From Thiomicrorhabdus heinhorstiae (lineage in GTDB: Bacteria > Pseudomonadota > Gammaproteobacteria > Thiomicrospirales > Thiomicrospiraceae), in assembly GCF_013391765.2 (NCBI RefSeq), contig NZ_JACBGI020000017.1:1-50407 (forward strand): DNA of 50,407 nucleotides, given 5' to 3'. The translations under genes and the position numbers were made by a program. Positions 36,400-45,618 of this stretch are shown in pieces. Position 1 is the first letter of the stretch. Every line of letters begins with the position of its first letter. The notes under the pieces were generated by a model. It was not told the origin of the DNA. It made no database searches and saw only the letters and a list, made by a program, of their open reading frames with translations.

Positions 36400-37857
36400 A
36401 TGAGACCAGCATCAGCCGGCATCTGGCTTGTCAGCATCGTCACTTTCCTGCATCTCATTCTGGCATTTCATACCGAACTTGGTGTCGACGAGGCACACTA
36501 TGCTCTGTACGGACTACATCCCGACTGGAGCTACTTTGACCATCCTTCACTGGTCGGCTGGCTACAGATTCTTCCGATGGCTCTGGTTCCGACTGATTGG
36601 GGCGCTCGCCTGGTTCCGATCCTCCTGTTTGCAATAGTCAATTATCTGCTCTACCACCTGGTGCAACAACTTTTCGATGAAAGGAACGCCAAGGAGGACG
36701 TTGAATGGATCGCCTTCTGGAGCCTGGCACTGCTTAATAGCAGCACTCTTTTCTCGCTCATGGGCTTCGGGCTTCTTCCCGATCTGCCATTAATGATCTT
36801 TGCCCTGCTTTTGATCTCTGTCGTACATCAACTACTGCAATTTTCCATCGGACAAACGCCGCTACGCCTCTGGGTCTATCTCGGCATTCTGGTCGGCTTG
36901 GCGGCACTTTCCAAATACACCGCCATTACACTGGTTGCCTCATTAATTCTAGTCGTGCTGTTTAGCAAGCGCTGGGACTGGCTCAAGGACAAAGGATTAT
37001 GGCTATCGATACTAATCGCACTGATTTTTATCACCCCGGTACTCTATTGGAACTGGCTGCATGACTGGGCATCCTTCCAATACCAAATCGACCATGGAAC
37101 CGGCAAGACTCACTGGCTATGGGAAAACTTTGCTCGTTCCCAAGCGATTCAACTGGTCAGCTACACGCCTTTAATCTACTTTATCGGCTGGTGGATGCTG
37201 GTCAAACCGGACAACTACCGAAATCCGTCTTCCCGTTTACTGGTGCTATTTGCCCTGCCGGTCACGGTATTATTTGCCTGGGGCTCCGGTTTTGAAGAAA
37301 GCCTGCCACACTGGCTCTCCCTTTCCTGGTTGCTGATGACGCCTTTGGTTGCAGGCACCCTATGGCACAACCGTCACATTCGCTGGATTAAATATTCGGC
37401 CGCCGGTTTATTGATTATTTTTACCGTGCTGAACGTCTCTTTACAGAGCCTGCTGTACACTTTCTGGTATCCGTTCGAAGACAATAAAAATCCGTTGAAG
37501 ACCGAATTCGGCTGGCCGCAAGCGTTGCAAAAAGCCCAACAGCTGACAGAACAGACCGGAGAAGAACGCATTTTTGTCGGCAACTGGAGTTACGCCAGCC
37601 GATCAGCGTGGTATTTAAGACCGCAGCCGATCTTCATTGCCAATAAAAAACAAACCCAGTTCCCTTATTGGTTCCCGCAGGCGCCGCAAGGCTCAAGCGG
37701 ACTATTAGTCCAACCGAGTTACGACAAGGAAATGCCGATCGGCACTCAGGCATATCGATTCGAATCGTGCCAAAAGATCGATCGTTTGCCTCTGTATGAA
37801 AACGGTCGTTTGGTCGTCAGTTACGACTACTATCGCTGCCAGGGATTCCATTATTAA
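36400..37857 (+). CDS. Glycosyltransferase family 39 protein, multi-pass membrane
   Basis: About 485 residues with a dozen or so hydrophobic segments, resembling ArnT/dolichol-phosphate-mannose transferases that use polyprenyl-phosphate sugars on the periplasmic side. The catalytic acidic loop is ELGVDEAHYALYG near residue 30, followed by WSYFDHPSLVGWLQ. The soluble C-terminal portion ends YDYYRCQGFHY. Substrate unknown. ATG 36400 has AAGGA 6 bp upstream; an in-frame TTG at 36385 is less likely. Followed by a flippase-like and a GT9 gene on the same strand. Confidence 0.88.
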   Translation: MRPASAGIWLVSIVTFLHLILAFHTELGVDEAHYALYGLHPDWSYFDHPSLVGWLQILPMALVPTDWGARLVPILLFAIVNYLLYHLVQQLFDERNAKEDVEWIAFWSLALLNSSTLFSLMGFGLLPDLPLMIFALLLISVVHQLLQFSIGQTPLRLWVYLGILVGLAALSKYTAITLVASLILVVLFSKRWDWLKDKGLWLSILIALIFITPVLYWNWLHDWASFQYQIDHGTGKTHWLWENFARSQAIQLVSYTPLIYFIGWWMLVKPDNYRNPSSRLLVLFALPVTVLFAWGSGFEESLPHWLSLSWLLMTPLVAGTLWHNRHIRWIKYSAAGLLIIFTVLNVSLQSLLYTFWYPFEDNKNPLKTEFGWPQALQKAQQLTEQTGEERIFVGNWSYASRSAWYLRPQPIFIANKKQTQFPYWFPQAPQGSSGLLVQPSYDKEMPIGTQAYRFESCQKIDRLPLYENGRLVVSYDYYRCQGFHY

Positions 37858-38086
37858 GTCTGGTATAGCTTAAACTCCTTTTAAGCAAAGGCCGCCAACT
37901 GCCCTGCTTGGGAGCGAAAGCGTTGCAAGCACGGCGATAAATCGGCATAATGCCTAACAATTTATAATCGCAATTCATCGACTTGTGGCTCGGCTCAAAC
38001 ACGATTTCCAAGGTTTTCCGACCCAAAAACGTCATCAATCGAATGAATCCGAAAAAACAACAACCCAGATGGATCGGAGACACACT

Positions 38087-38995
38087 TTGGGTAACCTTAT
38101 AAAAATTCTGCTCTCGGCTGCGATTATCGGCTTCATCTTTTATAAGTTTCCGATGGACAGTGTGTGGGACACCATCCTGTCGGCAAATATCGGTTTATTG
38201 CTTGCCGCTCTGGCCTTTCAAATTCTCAGCCAGACCGTCGCCGCCTATCGCTGGTCACTGATTATGGGGATTCTGAAGTTTGATCACCCCTTCTCCTTCT
38301 ATTTCCGCAGTTATTTCAAAGGTAGCCTGTTTAATCAGATGCTGCCGACCAGTGTCGGCGGCGATGCCTATAGAATTGCGGAACTGACGGCTCACGGCGG
38401 CCTGGTGCAAGAAGCTTTCTACGGGGTATTTATCGACCGGATTGTCGGCCTGTTCGGCCTGCTGCTGCTAAACCTGCTAGCCAATTTAATTGAAAGCGAC
38501 CTGCTTCCTGAAGAGGTTTTCTGGAGCATTAATATTGTCATCCTTCTGGCAATCAGCGGTTTGATCGTACTCTTGCTGATCCGCAAAGTTCATCTATTGC
38601 AACGATATAAAGTCACGCGCTTTTTCTTCTTTCTTTCCGAACGCTCCCGTCTGATCTATCGCACTCCAAAGCGCATCAATCAGCAGATCGGCCTGTCGAT
38701 CCTGATTCATTTGCTGTCGATGATCGCCATTTTCGGCATCGGCCACAGCGTCGGCATCAATGAGCCGCTGGTTACCTATCTGGTACTGATACCACCGGCA
38801 ATTTTATTGACCATTTTGCCGATATCCTTTGCCGGCTGGGGAGTCCGCGAAGGCGCGCTGGTCGCATTGTTCCTGCTGATCGGTGTGGATCAAACTCAGG
38901 TACTGGCGATGTCGCTACTGTATGGCGTTATTCTGATTCTAAGCGCCTTGCCCGGCCTGTACTTTTATCTGAAAAGTAAACACAAGTATTTATAA
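38087..38995 (+). CDS. Lysylphosphatidylglycerol synthase/flippase-like membrane protein
   Basis: About 302 residues, mostly hydrophobic, with six to eight transmembrane segments. It belongs to the LPG synthase TM/UPF0104 type: AYRWSLIMG, YFRSYFKGSLFNQMLPTSVGGDAYRI, FIDRIVGLFGLLLLNL and PISFAGWGVREGALVALF (in parts). These proteins often sit in glycan or glycolipid clusters; transport is not shown. I prefer the TTG start at 38087 because GGAGA lies 6 bp upstream. ATG at 38069 and GTG at 37985 are alternatives without a ribosome site. Confidence 0.82.
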   Translation: MGNLIKILLSAAIIGFIFYKFPMDSVWDTILSANIGLLLAALAFQILSQTVAAYRWSLIMGILKFDHPFSFYFRSYFKGSLFNQMLPTSVGGDAYRIAELTAHGGLVQEAFYGVFIDRIVGLFGLLLLNLLANLIESDLLPEEVFWSINIVILLAISGLIVLLLIRKVHLLQRYKVTRFFFFLSERSRLIYRTPKRINQQIGLSILIHLLSMIAIFGIGHSVGINEPLVTYLVLIPPAILLTILPISFAGWGVREGALVALFLLIGVDQTQVLAMSLLYGVILILSALPGLYFYLKSKHKYL

Positions 38996-39123
38996 AATCG
39001 CCGGACTTGGCGTAGGCCAAACGGCAAAAAAATGGCATAATGCCCTATTAATCTCGACAATGCCTTTTGTTAAGAATTTGCTCATAAAAAATAACAGAAA
39101 ATCACACATTTCAGGAACAGAAC

Positions 39124-40335
39124 ATGAATGTAGACATGATGCGGAAAGTCGACCATCATCTAGGGATTCCGCTTACCTTTCTAGCAACCTACTGGCTTAA
39201 ACTGATTCACCTGATCAGCGGTAAACAACCGACAACGCCTAAAAACATTCTGTTTGTCGAGCTATCAGAAATGGGCAGTACCATTATTGCCGACCCGGCA
39301 ATGAAGCGCGCGCAGAAACATTTCGATGCTAATCTGTTCTTTGTAATTTTCAAGAAAAACAAACCGAGCCTGGATCTGCTGAATACCATCCCACAGGAAA
39401 ATATTTTCACCCTGTGCGAAGATAATCTCTTCACCTTGATTCGCGACTCAATCCGTTACCTCTTCTGGTGCCGTAAAAACCGCATCGATACCGCGATCGA
39501 TCTGGAACTGTTCTCTCGTGTATCGGCTCTGTTAACCGGCTTCAGCGGTGCCAACAACCGAGTCGGCTACCACAACTTCCATGGCGAAGGTTTATACCGA
39601 GGCGAAATGCTAACCCACAAAGTCAGCTATAACCCTCATATCCATATCGCCAAAAACTTTATTTCGCTGATCTATGCTCTAGAAGCGAAAAGCGCCGAAG
39701 TTCCTTATTCGAAAGTATTGATTACCGATCAAGATACAAAACTGGATCAAGTCACTTTCAGCGACGAAGAACAGGCTCGTATTCGCAATCAGGTCAAAGC
39801 CTGCTACGCCGACTATCAGACTGATAAGCACCAACTGGTTCTAATCAATCCGAATGCCAGCGACCTTTTGCCGCAACGACGCTGGCCGAAAGCCAATTTC
39901 ATTGAATTGATGCAACGTATTCTGAATGAATATGAAGACTGTCTGGTCCTGATTACCGGAGCGCCGAATGAAAAAGCCGAAGCCGAAGAACTAAGAAAGC
40001 AGGTAGATCACCCACGCTGTATCAATTTCGCAGGCCAGCTAAAGCTGTTGGAAATGCCGATTCTCTATACCGTATCTCGCCTAATGGTCACAAACGATTC
40101 AGGTCCTGGGCATTTTTCGGCGATTACTCCTTTGAAGACCTTTGTTCTTTTCGGTCCGGAAACACCAAAACTGTATGGTTCTTTGGGCAACAGCACTCCG
40201 ATTTACGCCGGCCTAGCTTGTTCACCATGTGTCAGCGCAGCCAATCACCGAAAAACACCCTGTTCGGAGCCGGCCTGTATGGATGCAATCAGCGTCGACA
40301 AAGTTCATCAACTAGTCAAAATCGAACTCGGCTAA
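39124..40335 (+). CDS. Glycosyltransferase family 9 (heptosyltransferase-like)
   Basis: 403 residues, GT-B fold. N-terminal ILFVELSEMGSTIIADPAM is the GT9 start; the C-terminal donor site has LINPNASDLLPQRRWPKANF, LMVTNDSGPGHFSAI, and FGPETPKLYGSLG. Four cysteines occur near the end (LACSPCVSAANHR, TPCSEPACMDAIS). Probably adds a heptose or similar sugar to lipopolysaccharide core or another surface glycan. It follows the flippase-like gene by 128 bp and is the third plus-strand envelope gene. Confidence 0.9.
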   Translation: MNVDMMRKVDHHLGIPLTFLATYWLKLIHLISGKQPTTPKNILFVELSEMGSTIIADPAMKRAQKHFDANLFFVIFKKNKPSLDLLNTIPQENIFTLCEDNLFTLIRDSIRYLFWCRKNRIDTAIDLELFSRVSALLTGFSGANNRVGYHNFHGEGLYRGEMLTHKVSYNPHIHIAKNFISLIYALEAKSAEVPYSKVLITDQDTKLDQVTFSDEEQARIRNQVKACYADYQTDKHQLVLINPNASDLLPQRRWPKANFIELMQRILNEYEDCLVLITGAPNEKAEAEELRKQVDHPRCINFAGQLKLLEMPILYTVSRLMVTNDSGPGHFSAITPLKTFVLFGPETPKLYGSLGNSTPIYAGLACSPCVSAANHRKTPCSEPACMDAISVDKVHQLVKIELG

Positions 40336-40361
40336 AATTCCTATATCGCCAGCGGGAGACT

Positions 40362-41051
40362 TTAATCAGGATTCCGATGGCAGCTTTTCCCCTTCGGTAC
40401 AAATTCCAGCCACTGTTGTTGCATGGCATCGAATCCCTGCAGCAAAAAATCACGACTCTCCTCAGCTTCACCTAACACGCATAAACATTCGTAAATTGCT
40501 TCCAGCGTCGACAAACTGGCATCATTTTTCTGCTTACGGATTTTGTAGCGCGACGGATCGAAATCTTCCAACTCGACTCTCGGCAGAGCCTGCAAAAAAG
40601 GATTCAACAGTAACTGTTTATAGGATTTCTTCCAGGTCGCATCCAAAACCACGATACAGATTTCTCCAGCAGGTAATGAAGCAACTTCCCGAATGGAAAC
40701 CGACAGCGGCGAAGTGACGCCCTCACGTTGTGGATAAAGCAAAAAAACGTGTGGTGCTGATTGCAAATACTCCAGCAAACTTCCTGAATGTGCGAGTTCT
40801 ACACTATCGCAATAAGCTTCCTGCAAAGTTTCGCCAATCCACAGTAAAGAGCGCTGCAGCATCAGATCAGCCAGCCTGGCGGTGCCTTTGGCGTTTTTTG
40901 CCTCACTTGGATGCTGAAAGATAATAAACTCGATTTGGTTGGCAACCGGTTGCACCCATTTGCACAAACAGGCTTTCTGTGGTCGCTGACAGACGGGACA
41001 AATCGATCGTTTTATATTGCTTTGATTGTTATCAGTTACAATAAAATTCAC
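40362..41051 (-). CDS. tapT: tRNA-uridine aminocarboxypropyltransferase (DTW domain)
   Basis: Makes acp3U47 in tRNA using SAM as the aminocarboxypropyl donor (YfiP/TapT). About 229 residues. The N terminus has a zinc-type cluster SICPVCQRPQKACLCKW. The DTW-domain motifs are present: IFQHPSEAKNAKGTARL, LLYPQREGV and VVLDATWKKSYKQLLLNP. GTG at 41051 has GAGG 5 bp upstream and is my preferred start; ATG 41096 would overlap the divergent GNAT gene by 22 bp. Confidence 0.88.
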   Translation of the reverse strand: MNFIVTDNNQSNIKRSICPVCQRPQKACLCKWVQPVANQIEFIIFQHPSEAKNAKGTARLADLMLQRSLLWIGETLQEAYCDSVELAHSGSLLEYLQSAPHVFLLYPQREGVTSPLSVSIREVASLPAGEICIVVLDATWKKSYKQLLLNPFLQALPRVELEDFDPSRYKIRKQKNDASLSTLEAIYECLCVLGEAEESRDFLLQGFDAMQQQWLEFVPKGKSCHRNPD

Positions 41052-41074
41052 ATTATCCTCGACGGGAATAAACT

Positions 41075-41557
41075 TTGAGCGTTCGTTATTTTTCAATCAA
41101 TGCCTCTGCAGGAGACGACACTTTTCGGCTTAAGCACTTTCTGAAGGCATATAAACAGCGCGCTTTTCAGCGACGCGACAGAGTGTTCACTGCTGAGGAT
41201 CGGAACTATCTCATCAGTTTCGCTCGTCTGGTTCCGATTGATGAAGGTGGTTACTGGCTGCGCGGCCTTTTCGTAATTCCCGAAATGCGCCGCCTGGGAA
41301 TAGCCTCTCATTTAGTCGATACCCTGTTAAAAGAGGTTAAACAGGAAGAGAAAGCCAGAATTTATCTGCTTGCGCGGGAATTTCTGACCGATTTTTATCT
41401 AGCCAAGGGCTTTACCATTCTGGAACCTAACGACTTACCAGAAAGTTTGCAAGCAACCTACGAGCAAGCCATATCGCATGGCAAACATTGGACGGCCATG
41501 AAGTGGTCGGTTTATTCGCCTTTATCTTCCAATTCATTAACCCCTCCTTCTTCCTGA
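41075..41557 (+). CDS. GNAT family N-acetyltransferase
   Basis: 160 residues. GNAT core: YWLRGLFVIPEMRRLGIASHLVDTLLKEV near residues 65-90 holds the acetyl-CoA pyrophosphate loop (R-R-L-G-I-A), followed by ARIYLLAREFLTDFYLAKGFTIL. Substrate unknown. Starts with TTG, GGGA upstream. Its 3' end overlaps the convergent rmuC end by 46 bp, in antisense. Divergent from tapT with a 23-bp gap between starts. Confidence 0.82.
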   Translation: MSVRYFSINASAGDDTFRLKHFLKAYKQRAFQRRDRVFTAEDRNYLISFARLVPIDEGGYWLRGLFVIPEMRRLGIASHLVDTLLKEVKQEEKARIYLLAREFLTDFYLAKGFTILEPNDLPESLQATYEQAISHGKHWTAMKWSVYSPLSSNSLTPPSS

Positions 41558-42960
41558 AGCAAGTGGTTCGGGATTTCTTTTTTGGTTTTCCCTGCCAACT
41601 CTTTTAGCATCTGAGCCTGACGGATCAGGTTACCCTGCCCTGAAACCAGCTGGCTGCGCGCTCTTTGGTAAGTCTTATGCGCAGTATCAAACTGAGTGCC
41701 GACTTTTTCGAAGCTTTCGACAAATCCGGCAAATTTATCGTGAACTTCCGCGGCACGCTTGATCAATTTCATGGTGTTTTCACTCTGTCGCTCATAGCGC
41801 CACAGCTGCTCGATAGTTTTTAAACTGGTAAATAAAGTGGTCGGTGTTACCACTGCCACGCGTTTTTCAAATGCATCTTCAAAAATACGGCTATCCGCTT
41901 CAATCGCCAGCAGATAAGCTCCCTCAACCGGAATAAACATCAAAATAAAGTCAGGCGCATTCAGGACTTCAAGATGGTCGTAGCGCTTGGTCGCCAGTGC
42001 ATCGATATGCTGCTTCAAACTCTGTAAGTGAGCCTTAACCGCTTGCTGGCGTTTGGTTTCACTTTCGGCATTCAAAGCCTGTTCATAGTGAACCAGTGAA
42101 ACCTTGGAATCGATAATAATATGCTTCTGATCCGGCAGATTCAAAACCACATCCGGCCGCAAACGTCTGCCGTTTTCGTCGGTAAAACTCTTTTCTCGCT
42201 CAAACTCGAGGCCTTGCCGCAAACCGGAACGCTCCAACAGCCGCTCCAGAATCATCTCGCCCCAATTCCCCTGAGTCTTATTATCGCCCTTCAGAGCCTG
42301 GGTGAGGTTTTGCGCTTCCTGACTCATCTGGCTATTAAGAGCCTGCAGCTGCTTTAATTGTTCCTGCAGACCGGCACGACCTTCCAGATCTTCTTTATGA
42401 GTCTTCTCTACCCGATCTTTGAACGAATCCAAAGCCGCCTGCATCGGTTTCAAGACCGCACTAAGATTATCGCGGCTGGATTGAGTAAACTGTTGCTGCT
42501 TCTGATCAAAAATCTGGTTGGCGAGGACTTTAAACTCATTGCCCATTGTCTGCTTGGCTTCATCCAGCAATGCCAGTTTTTCTTCCGCGGCCTGCCTCTC
42601 TTTTTCTAAAGCGGTTTGCGCCGAACTCAACTGCTGAGAAATCTCTTTGAGCTCAAAACGAAGACTCTCCAACTGTTCCTCTTTATGCTGTAATTGGCGG
42701 CGGCTCTCTTCACTGCCACGCGTAAGCAATTCTACCTCGGCCACTAGTGCTGCGAGTTGCTTATTCTCCTCATTCAACTTGCTATTTTCTTCTTCCAGTT
42801 TGGGAAGCTGTTCCAGATAAGTTTGCTGCTGGATCAGTAATAATTCCTGCTCGCGAAATCGCTGCTCGCTCTCGCGCACTTTTCGTTGCTGAAAAATATA
42901 CACCGTTGCAGGCAACATAATTGCCAGACCAGCAAGTGCAAATAGATAACCGATATCCAT
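41512..42960 (-). CDS. rmuC: DNA recombination protein RmuC
   Basis: 482 residues. An N-terminal transmembrane segment (YLFALAGLAIMLPATVYIF) is followed by a long coiled coil (about residues 30-180) and a C-terminal PD-(D/E)XK-like nuclease fold: LRPDVVLNLPDQKHIIIDSKVSL, then EGAYLLAIEAD and VAVVTPTTLFTSLKTIEQLWR. RmuC limits inversions at short inverted repeats. It follows the secretion-like operon on the same strand, 63 bp after its last gene. Confidence 0.94.
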   Translation of the reverse strand: MDIGYLFALAGLAIMLPATVYIFQQRKVRESEQRFREQELLLIQQQTYLEQLPKLEEENSKLNEENKQLAALVAEVELLTRGSEESRRQLQHKEEQLESLRFELKEISQQLSSAQTALEKERQAAEEKLALLDEAKQTMGNEFKVLANQIFDQKQQQFTQSSRDNLSAVLKPMQAALDSFKDRVEKTHKEDLEGRAGLQEQLKQLQALNSQMSQEAQNLTQALKGDNKTQGNWGEMILERLLERSGLRQGLEFEREKSFTDENGRRLRPDVVLNLPDQKHIIIDSKVSLVHYEQALNAESETKRQQAVKAHLQSLKQHIDALATKRYDHLEVLNAPDFILMFIPVEGAYLLAIEADSRIFEDAFEKRVAVVTPTTLFTSLKTIEQLWRYERQSENTMKLIKRAAEVHDKFAGFVESFEKVGTQFDTAHKTYQRARSQLVSGQGNLIRQAQMLKELAGKTKKEIPNHLLQEEGGVNELEDKGE

Positions 42961-43023
42961 AAACCGCGTTTGTCTCTCTTAGGTCATTTGTCTAAACCTA
43001 ATTATTGTACCTGCTTTATGGAT

Positions 43024-43479
43024 TCAATTTTGCGGTTCGGGCTCCGACCAGAACTCACCAACCCAGACTTTTTCAGAAGAGATTTGCGAATTGAAACTGA
43101 CTCCGTGCAAGTCGGACTTATCAGCTTGAAAAGGTGCCGTAGTAAAATGCCCATTCCAGCAAGAGTAAGCTTGCCCTTTGGAATCGATCACCACCGCGTC
43201 CAGACGCCAAGATTTAGATGGTTTAAATTGTTCGGACTGCAGTTTTTGATCTTCTTCTTCGAGATTGGGTACCTCTGAGGGCATCTCGACGATCACCTCC
43301 TCGTCACTAACTGGCGTCTGGCTGAGATGCTGTCGATAAGCTTCACGCTCCTGATCAATTTTCTGCCGTTCTTGGGAGGAAAGAATCAAAGAAGGAAAGC
43401 CGGACGTTACGTTGACCCCCTGCGCCCAAACGTTATGCGTGAAGACCGCAAAAATGCAAAAACCAACCCTCTTTATCAT
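43024..43479 (-). CDS. Small secreted protein of the MSHA-like operon (MshK/PilP position)
   Basis: About 151 residues with an N-terminal signal peptide (MIKRVGFCIFAVFTHNVWAQG). The mature part has LILSSQERQKIDQEREAYR, an acidic middle, and RLDAVVIDSKGQAYSCWNGHF, where a question of small beta-sheet domain arises. In beta- and gammaproteobacterial pilus-like loci a short protein of this sort sits after PilO-like proteins. The assignment is by position and general character, not firm homology. ATG at 43479 has GGAGAG upstream. Last gene of the operon. Confidence 0.7.
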   Translation of the reverse strand: MIKRVGFCIFAVFTHNVWAQGVNVTSGFPSLILSSQERQKIDQEREAYRQHLSQTPVSDEEVIVEMPSEVPNLEEEDQKLQSEQFKPSKSWRLDAVVIDSKGQAYSCWNGHFTTAPFQADKSDLHGVSFNSQISSEKVWVGEFWSEPEPQN

Positions 43480-43500
43480 TCCATCACTCTCCATTTCAAA

Positions 43501-44121
43501 TTATTCAACTTCTGTCGACAAACGAATTACGCTGACTACACAATGGGCATCCACATTGGCTTCTTGAGGATTAAACTGTAATGCTTCAGACCCAGACCAT
43601 TCCTTTGCTATTTCGAGCTCACAGGATTGTAGATAAAATCCGTAACCTAATTTGCTCTCGAGCCGTTGAAAAAACTCCACTAAATCCGCTACGTGCTGCA
43701 AACCGATTTGCAGTACAAAGCTAGGTATTTTCTCGCCATGAGATTTTTCCGTCTTTTGTTTAAAAACCGCCAATCTCACACTTGGCAAAAACAGTTCCTG
43801 CTGTATTTTCAGTGCGGATTCTTTCAACTTTGAATAATCGATATCTTGAAACGGCCGTAAAGCCTGTTCGCCATGAGCGAGCGCAAACTGTTGGATTTTT
43901 TCCCTGCCCGCATAGAACTGCTCTTTAGCTCGAAGGGATTTCACCAGCAATCGTTGCGACTCGTTCCGATACTGCTGTTCTTGAGATCCAATCTCTCCCA
44001 GTAAATAGAATTCAACCGACAAACCGAACAGCGTAGTTAAAAACAAAACCAGAAAACTGACTTTTAAACGCCAACTCAAAGAGGTGTAAAACTCATAGAC
44101 CGAATTTTTAGACCATCTCAT
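43501..44121 (-). CDS. PilO-like inner-membrane assembly protein
   Basis: About 206 residues: one transmembrane helix (SFLVLFLTTLFGLSVEFYLL) near residue 25, a coiled-coil stretch (IGSQEQQYRNESQRLL and onward), then a periplasmic ferredoxin-like domain with IPSFVLQIGLQHVADLVEFFQ and LQSCELEIAK. This is the PilO/GspM/MshJ architecture. Its ATG overlaps the upstream TGA by one base (TGATG), so translation is coupled to the PilN-like partner. Confidence 0.78.
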   Translation of the reverse strand: MRWSKNSVYEFYTSLSWRLKVSFLVLFLTTLFGLSVEFYLLGEIGSQEQQYRNESQRLLVKSLRAKEQFYAGREKIQQFALAHGEQALRPFQDIDYSKLKESALKIQQELFLPSVRLAVFKQKTEKSHGEKIPSFVLQIGLQHVADLVEFFQRLESKLGYGFYLQSCELEIAKEWSGSEALQFNPQEANVDAHCVVSVIRLSTEVE

Positions 44122-45608
44122 CAAGGATTTACCTGCAGATCAAAACTCATCCGGAATGAGGCTGAGAGATCTCTCCGGTCACCACCGTAATAGTTATCTA
44201 ATTCAGATCTCCAGGGCGCCTGTAACCAAACGATGTCAGAAACCCTGGAAGAGCGCTTTAAGTCAGCGGAAAAATTCTGCAAATCCGCATGAACTTGTAT
44301 CGGCGATTGCTGATGAATTACCCCTTTGACTTCAATGCGAATACTCTTATCCAGTTGCTCCTCTTTGCCGGAAACATTTTCACCTCTCTTGAATTTGAGT
44401 CCTTGAATTGAAAACAATTTCGCCGGAACACCAGTATCTTCTAATAACTTAAAAGTTTCCTGCAAAACTTGCTCGACCTGACTGCCGGAAAAACGCATTT
44501 CCAACTCGGTTAGATTATCGATATGGTCAATTTTTCGCTTTTTTTCGTCAGTTAAATTCCAGGCAGTTAACTGACTACGCTGTTCATTCAACTGCTTGCT
44601 TTGCCATATCCGAGTCGAATTCAATTCATCAAACCAGAATGCGATTTGCAAACTGACGAACAACAGTAAACCTAGCATTACGACATTGGCACTCAAAATA
44701 GATAAACGCCCACGTTTGAGCCAAAATGGCATCCTTAGCCAGTTATCCCTGTAATCACTTCCCTTTGCTAAAAGTCGAATCCAGCTCTGATAGGTTGCCA
44801 ATCGTTCAGGCAGGGTCAAAAAACCTGGCTGTGTAAAATCCGCACCGGCAAGGTTATTAAAGGTTCCTTTCAATGCTTCCGTCAGATTAGGAATAATTTC
44901 TTTATCAAAACCCACTGCCAGCCACTCTAACCGAACCGGAGCCACAAATCGTTTATCCGACAAAAGGCTGCTGACCAGTTTTCGGCCGTCTTCTATCAAA
45001 CGCAGCTCGCAGCCCTTGCTATAACGGATGCTTCTGACCTGATACAACAGGGAATCACAAACCAAATATTGATAGACTTTCGCCTCCCTTTTCACATGAA
45101 TTATTCGCCAGCAACTCTGCGAGTTTGTTTTGACATTGGCCCCAAGGCTCAACTTTGAAATGAGTAATTCCGATACGGATCGATACCAAGCTAGGATTCC
45201 CGAATGAACGCCCCGGAAGTAGAATCCGGCAGAATTCAGACTCTCGAGCGTATTTTTCAGACCCGAGTCCATACTGCTCGAAAGAGAGCACTGCATCTTA
45301 AAATGCCTTCTCTTACCGTCGAAGCGAGATAACTTGCACAGCCATTCTCCCGATAAGACATCTTGATCAGTCCCCACCCTAAGATTCTTCCGCTGCAGAA
45401 ATAACGACTTTTCCCAGGGCAAAAGCTTAGGTACCGATTCCAAATTCAGCTGTTCGCTGCCAGCTTCCAGAACGACTATTAACTCCTTGCTCTTTGATAT
45501 TTGCTGCAGTCGAACAATACAGCTTTCAATATCAGTAAAGCACTCGAACTTATCCTGGTGAAAAACCGTAAACGCCGCTTCAGTTATATGCATCAGAACC
45601 AACGACAT
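44121..45608 (-). CDS. PilM/GspL-like plus PilN-like fused assembly protein
   Basis: 495 residues. A cytoplasmic N-terminal part (about 300 residues) resembles the ATPase-like fold of PilM/GspL proteins, though its motifs are weak: VVLEAGSEQLNLESVPKLLPWEK with a basic RRHFKM element. Then one transmembrane helix (SILSANVVMLGLLLFVSLQ near 310) and a periplasmic region with coiled coil typical of PilN/MshI. Similar unnamed proteins occur in type II-like loci of betaproteobacteria. ATG at 45608 has AGGTGAG upstream. It is placed between the platform gene and the PilO-like gene. Confidence 0.7.
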   Translation of the reverse strand: MSLVLMHITEAAFTVFHQDKFECFTDIESCIVRLQQISKSKELIVVLEAGSEQLNLESVPKLLPWEKSLFLQRKNLRVGTDQDVLSGEWLCKLSRFDGKRRHFKMQCSLSSSMDSGLKNTLESLNSAGFYFRGVHSGILAWYRSVSELLISKLSLGANVKTNSQSCWRIIHVKREAKVYQYLVCDSLLYQVRSIRYSKGCELRLIEDGRKLVSSLLSDKRFVAPVRLEWLAVGFDKEIIPNLTEALKGTFNNLAGADFTQPGFLTLPERLATYQSWIRLLAKGSDYRDNWLRMPFWLKRGRLSILSANVVMLGLLLFVSLQIAFWFDELNSTRIWQSKQLNEQRSQLTAWNLTDEKKRKIDHIDNLTELEMRFSGSQVEQVLQETFKLLEDTGVPAKLFSIQGLKFKRGENVSGKEEQLDKSIRIEVKGVIHQQSPIQVHADLQNFSADLKRSSRVSDIVWLQAPWRSELDNYYGGDRRDLSASFRMSFDLQVNP

Positions 45609-45618
45609 TTCCACTCAC

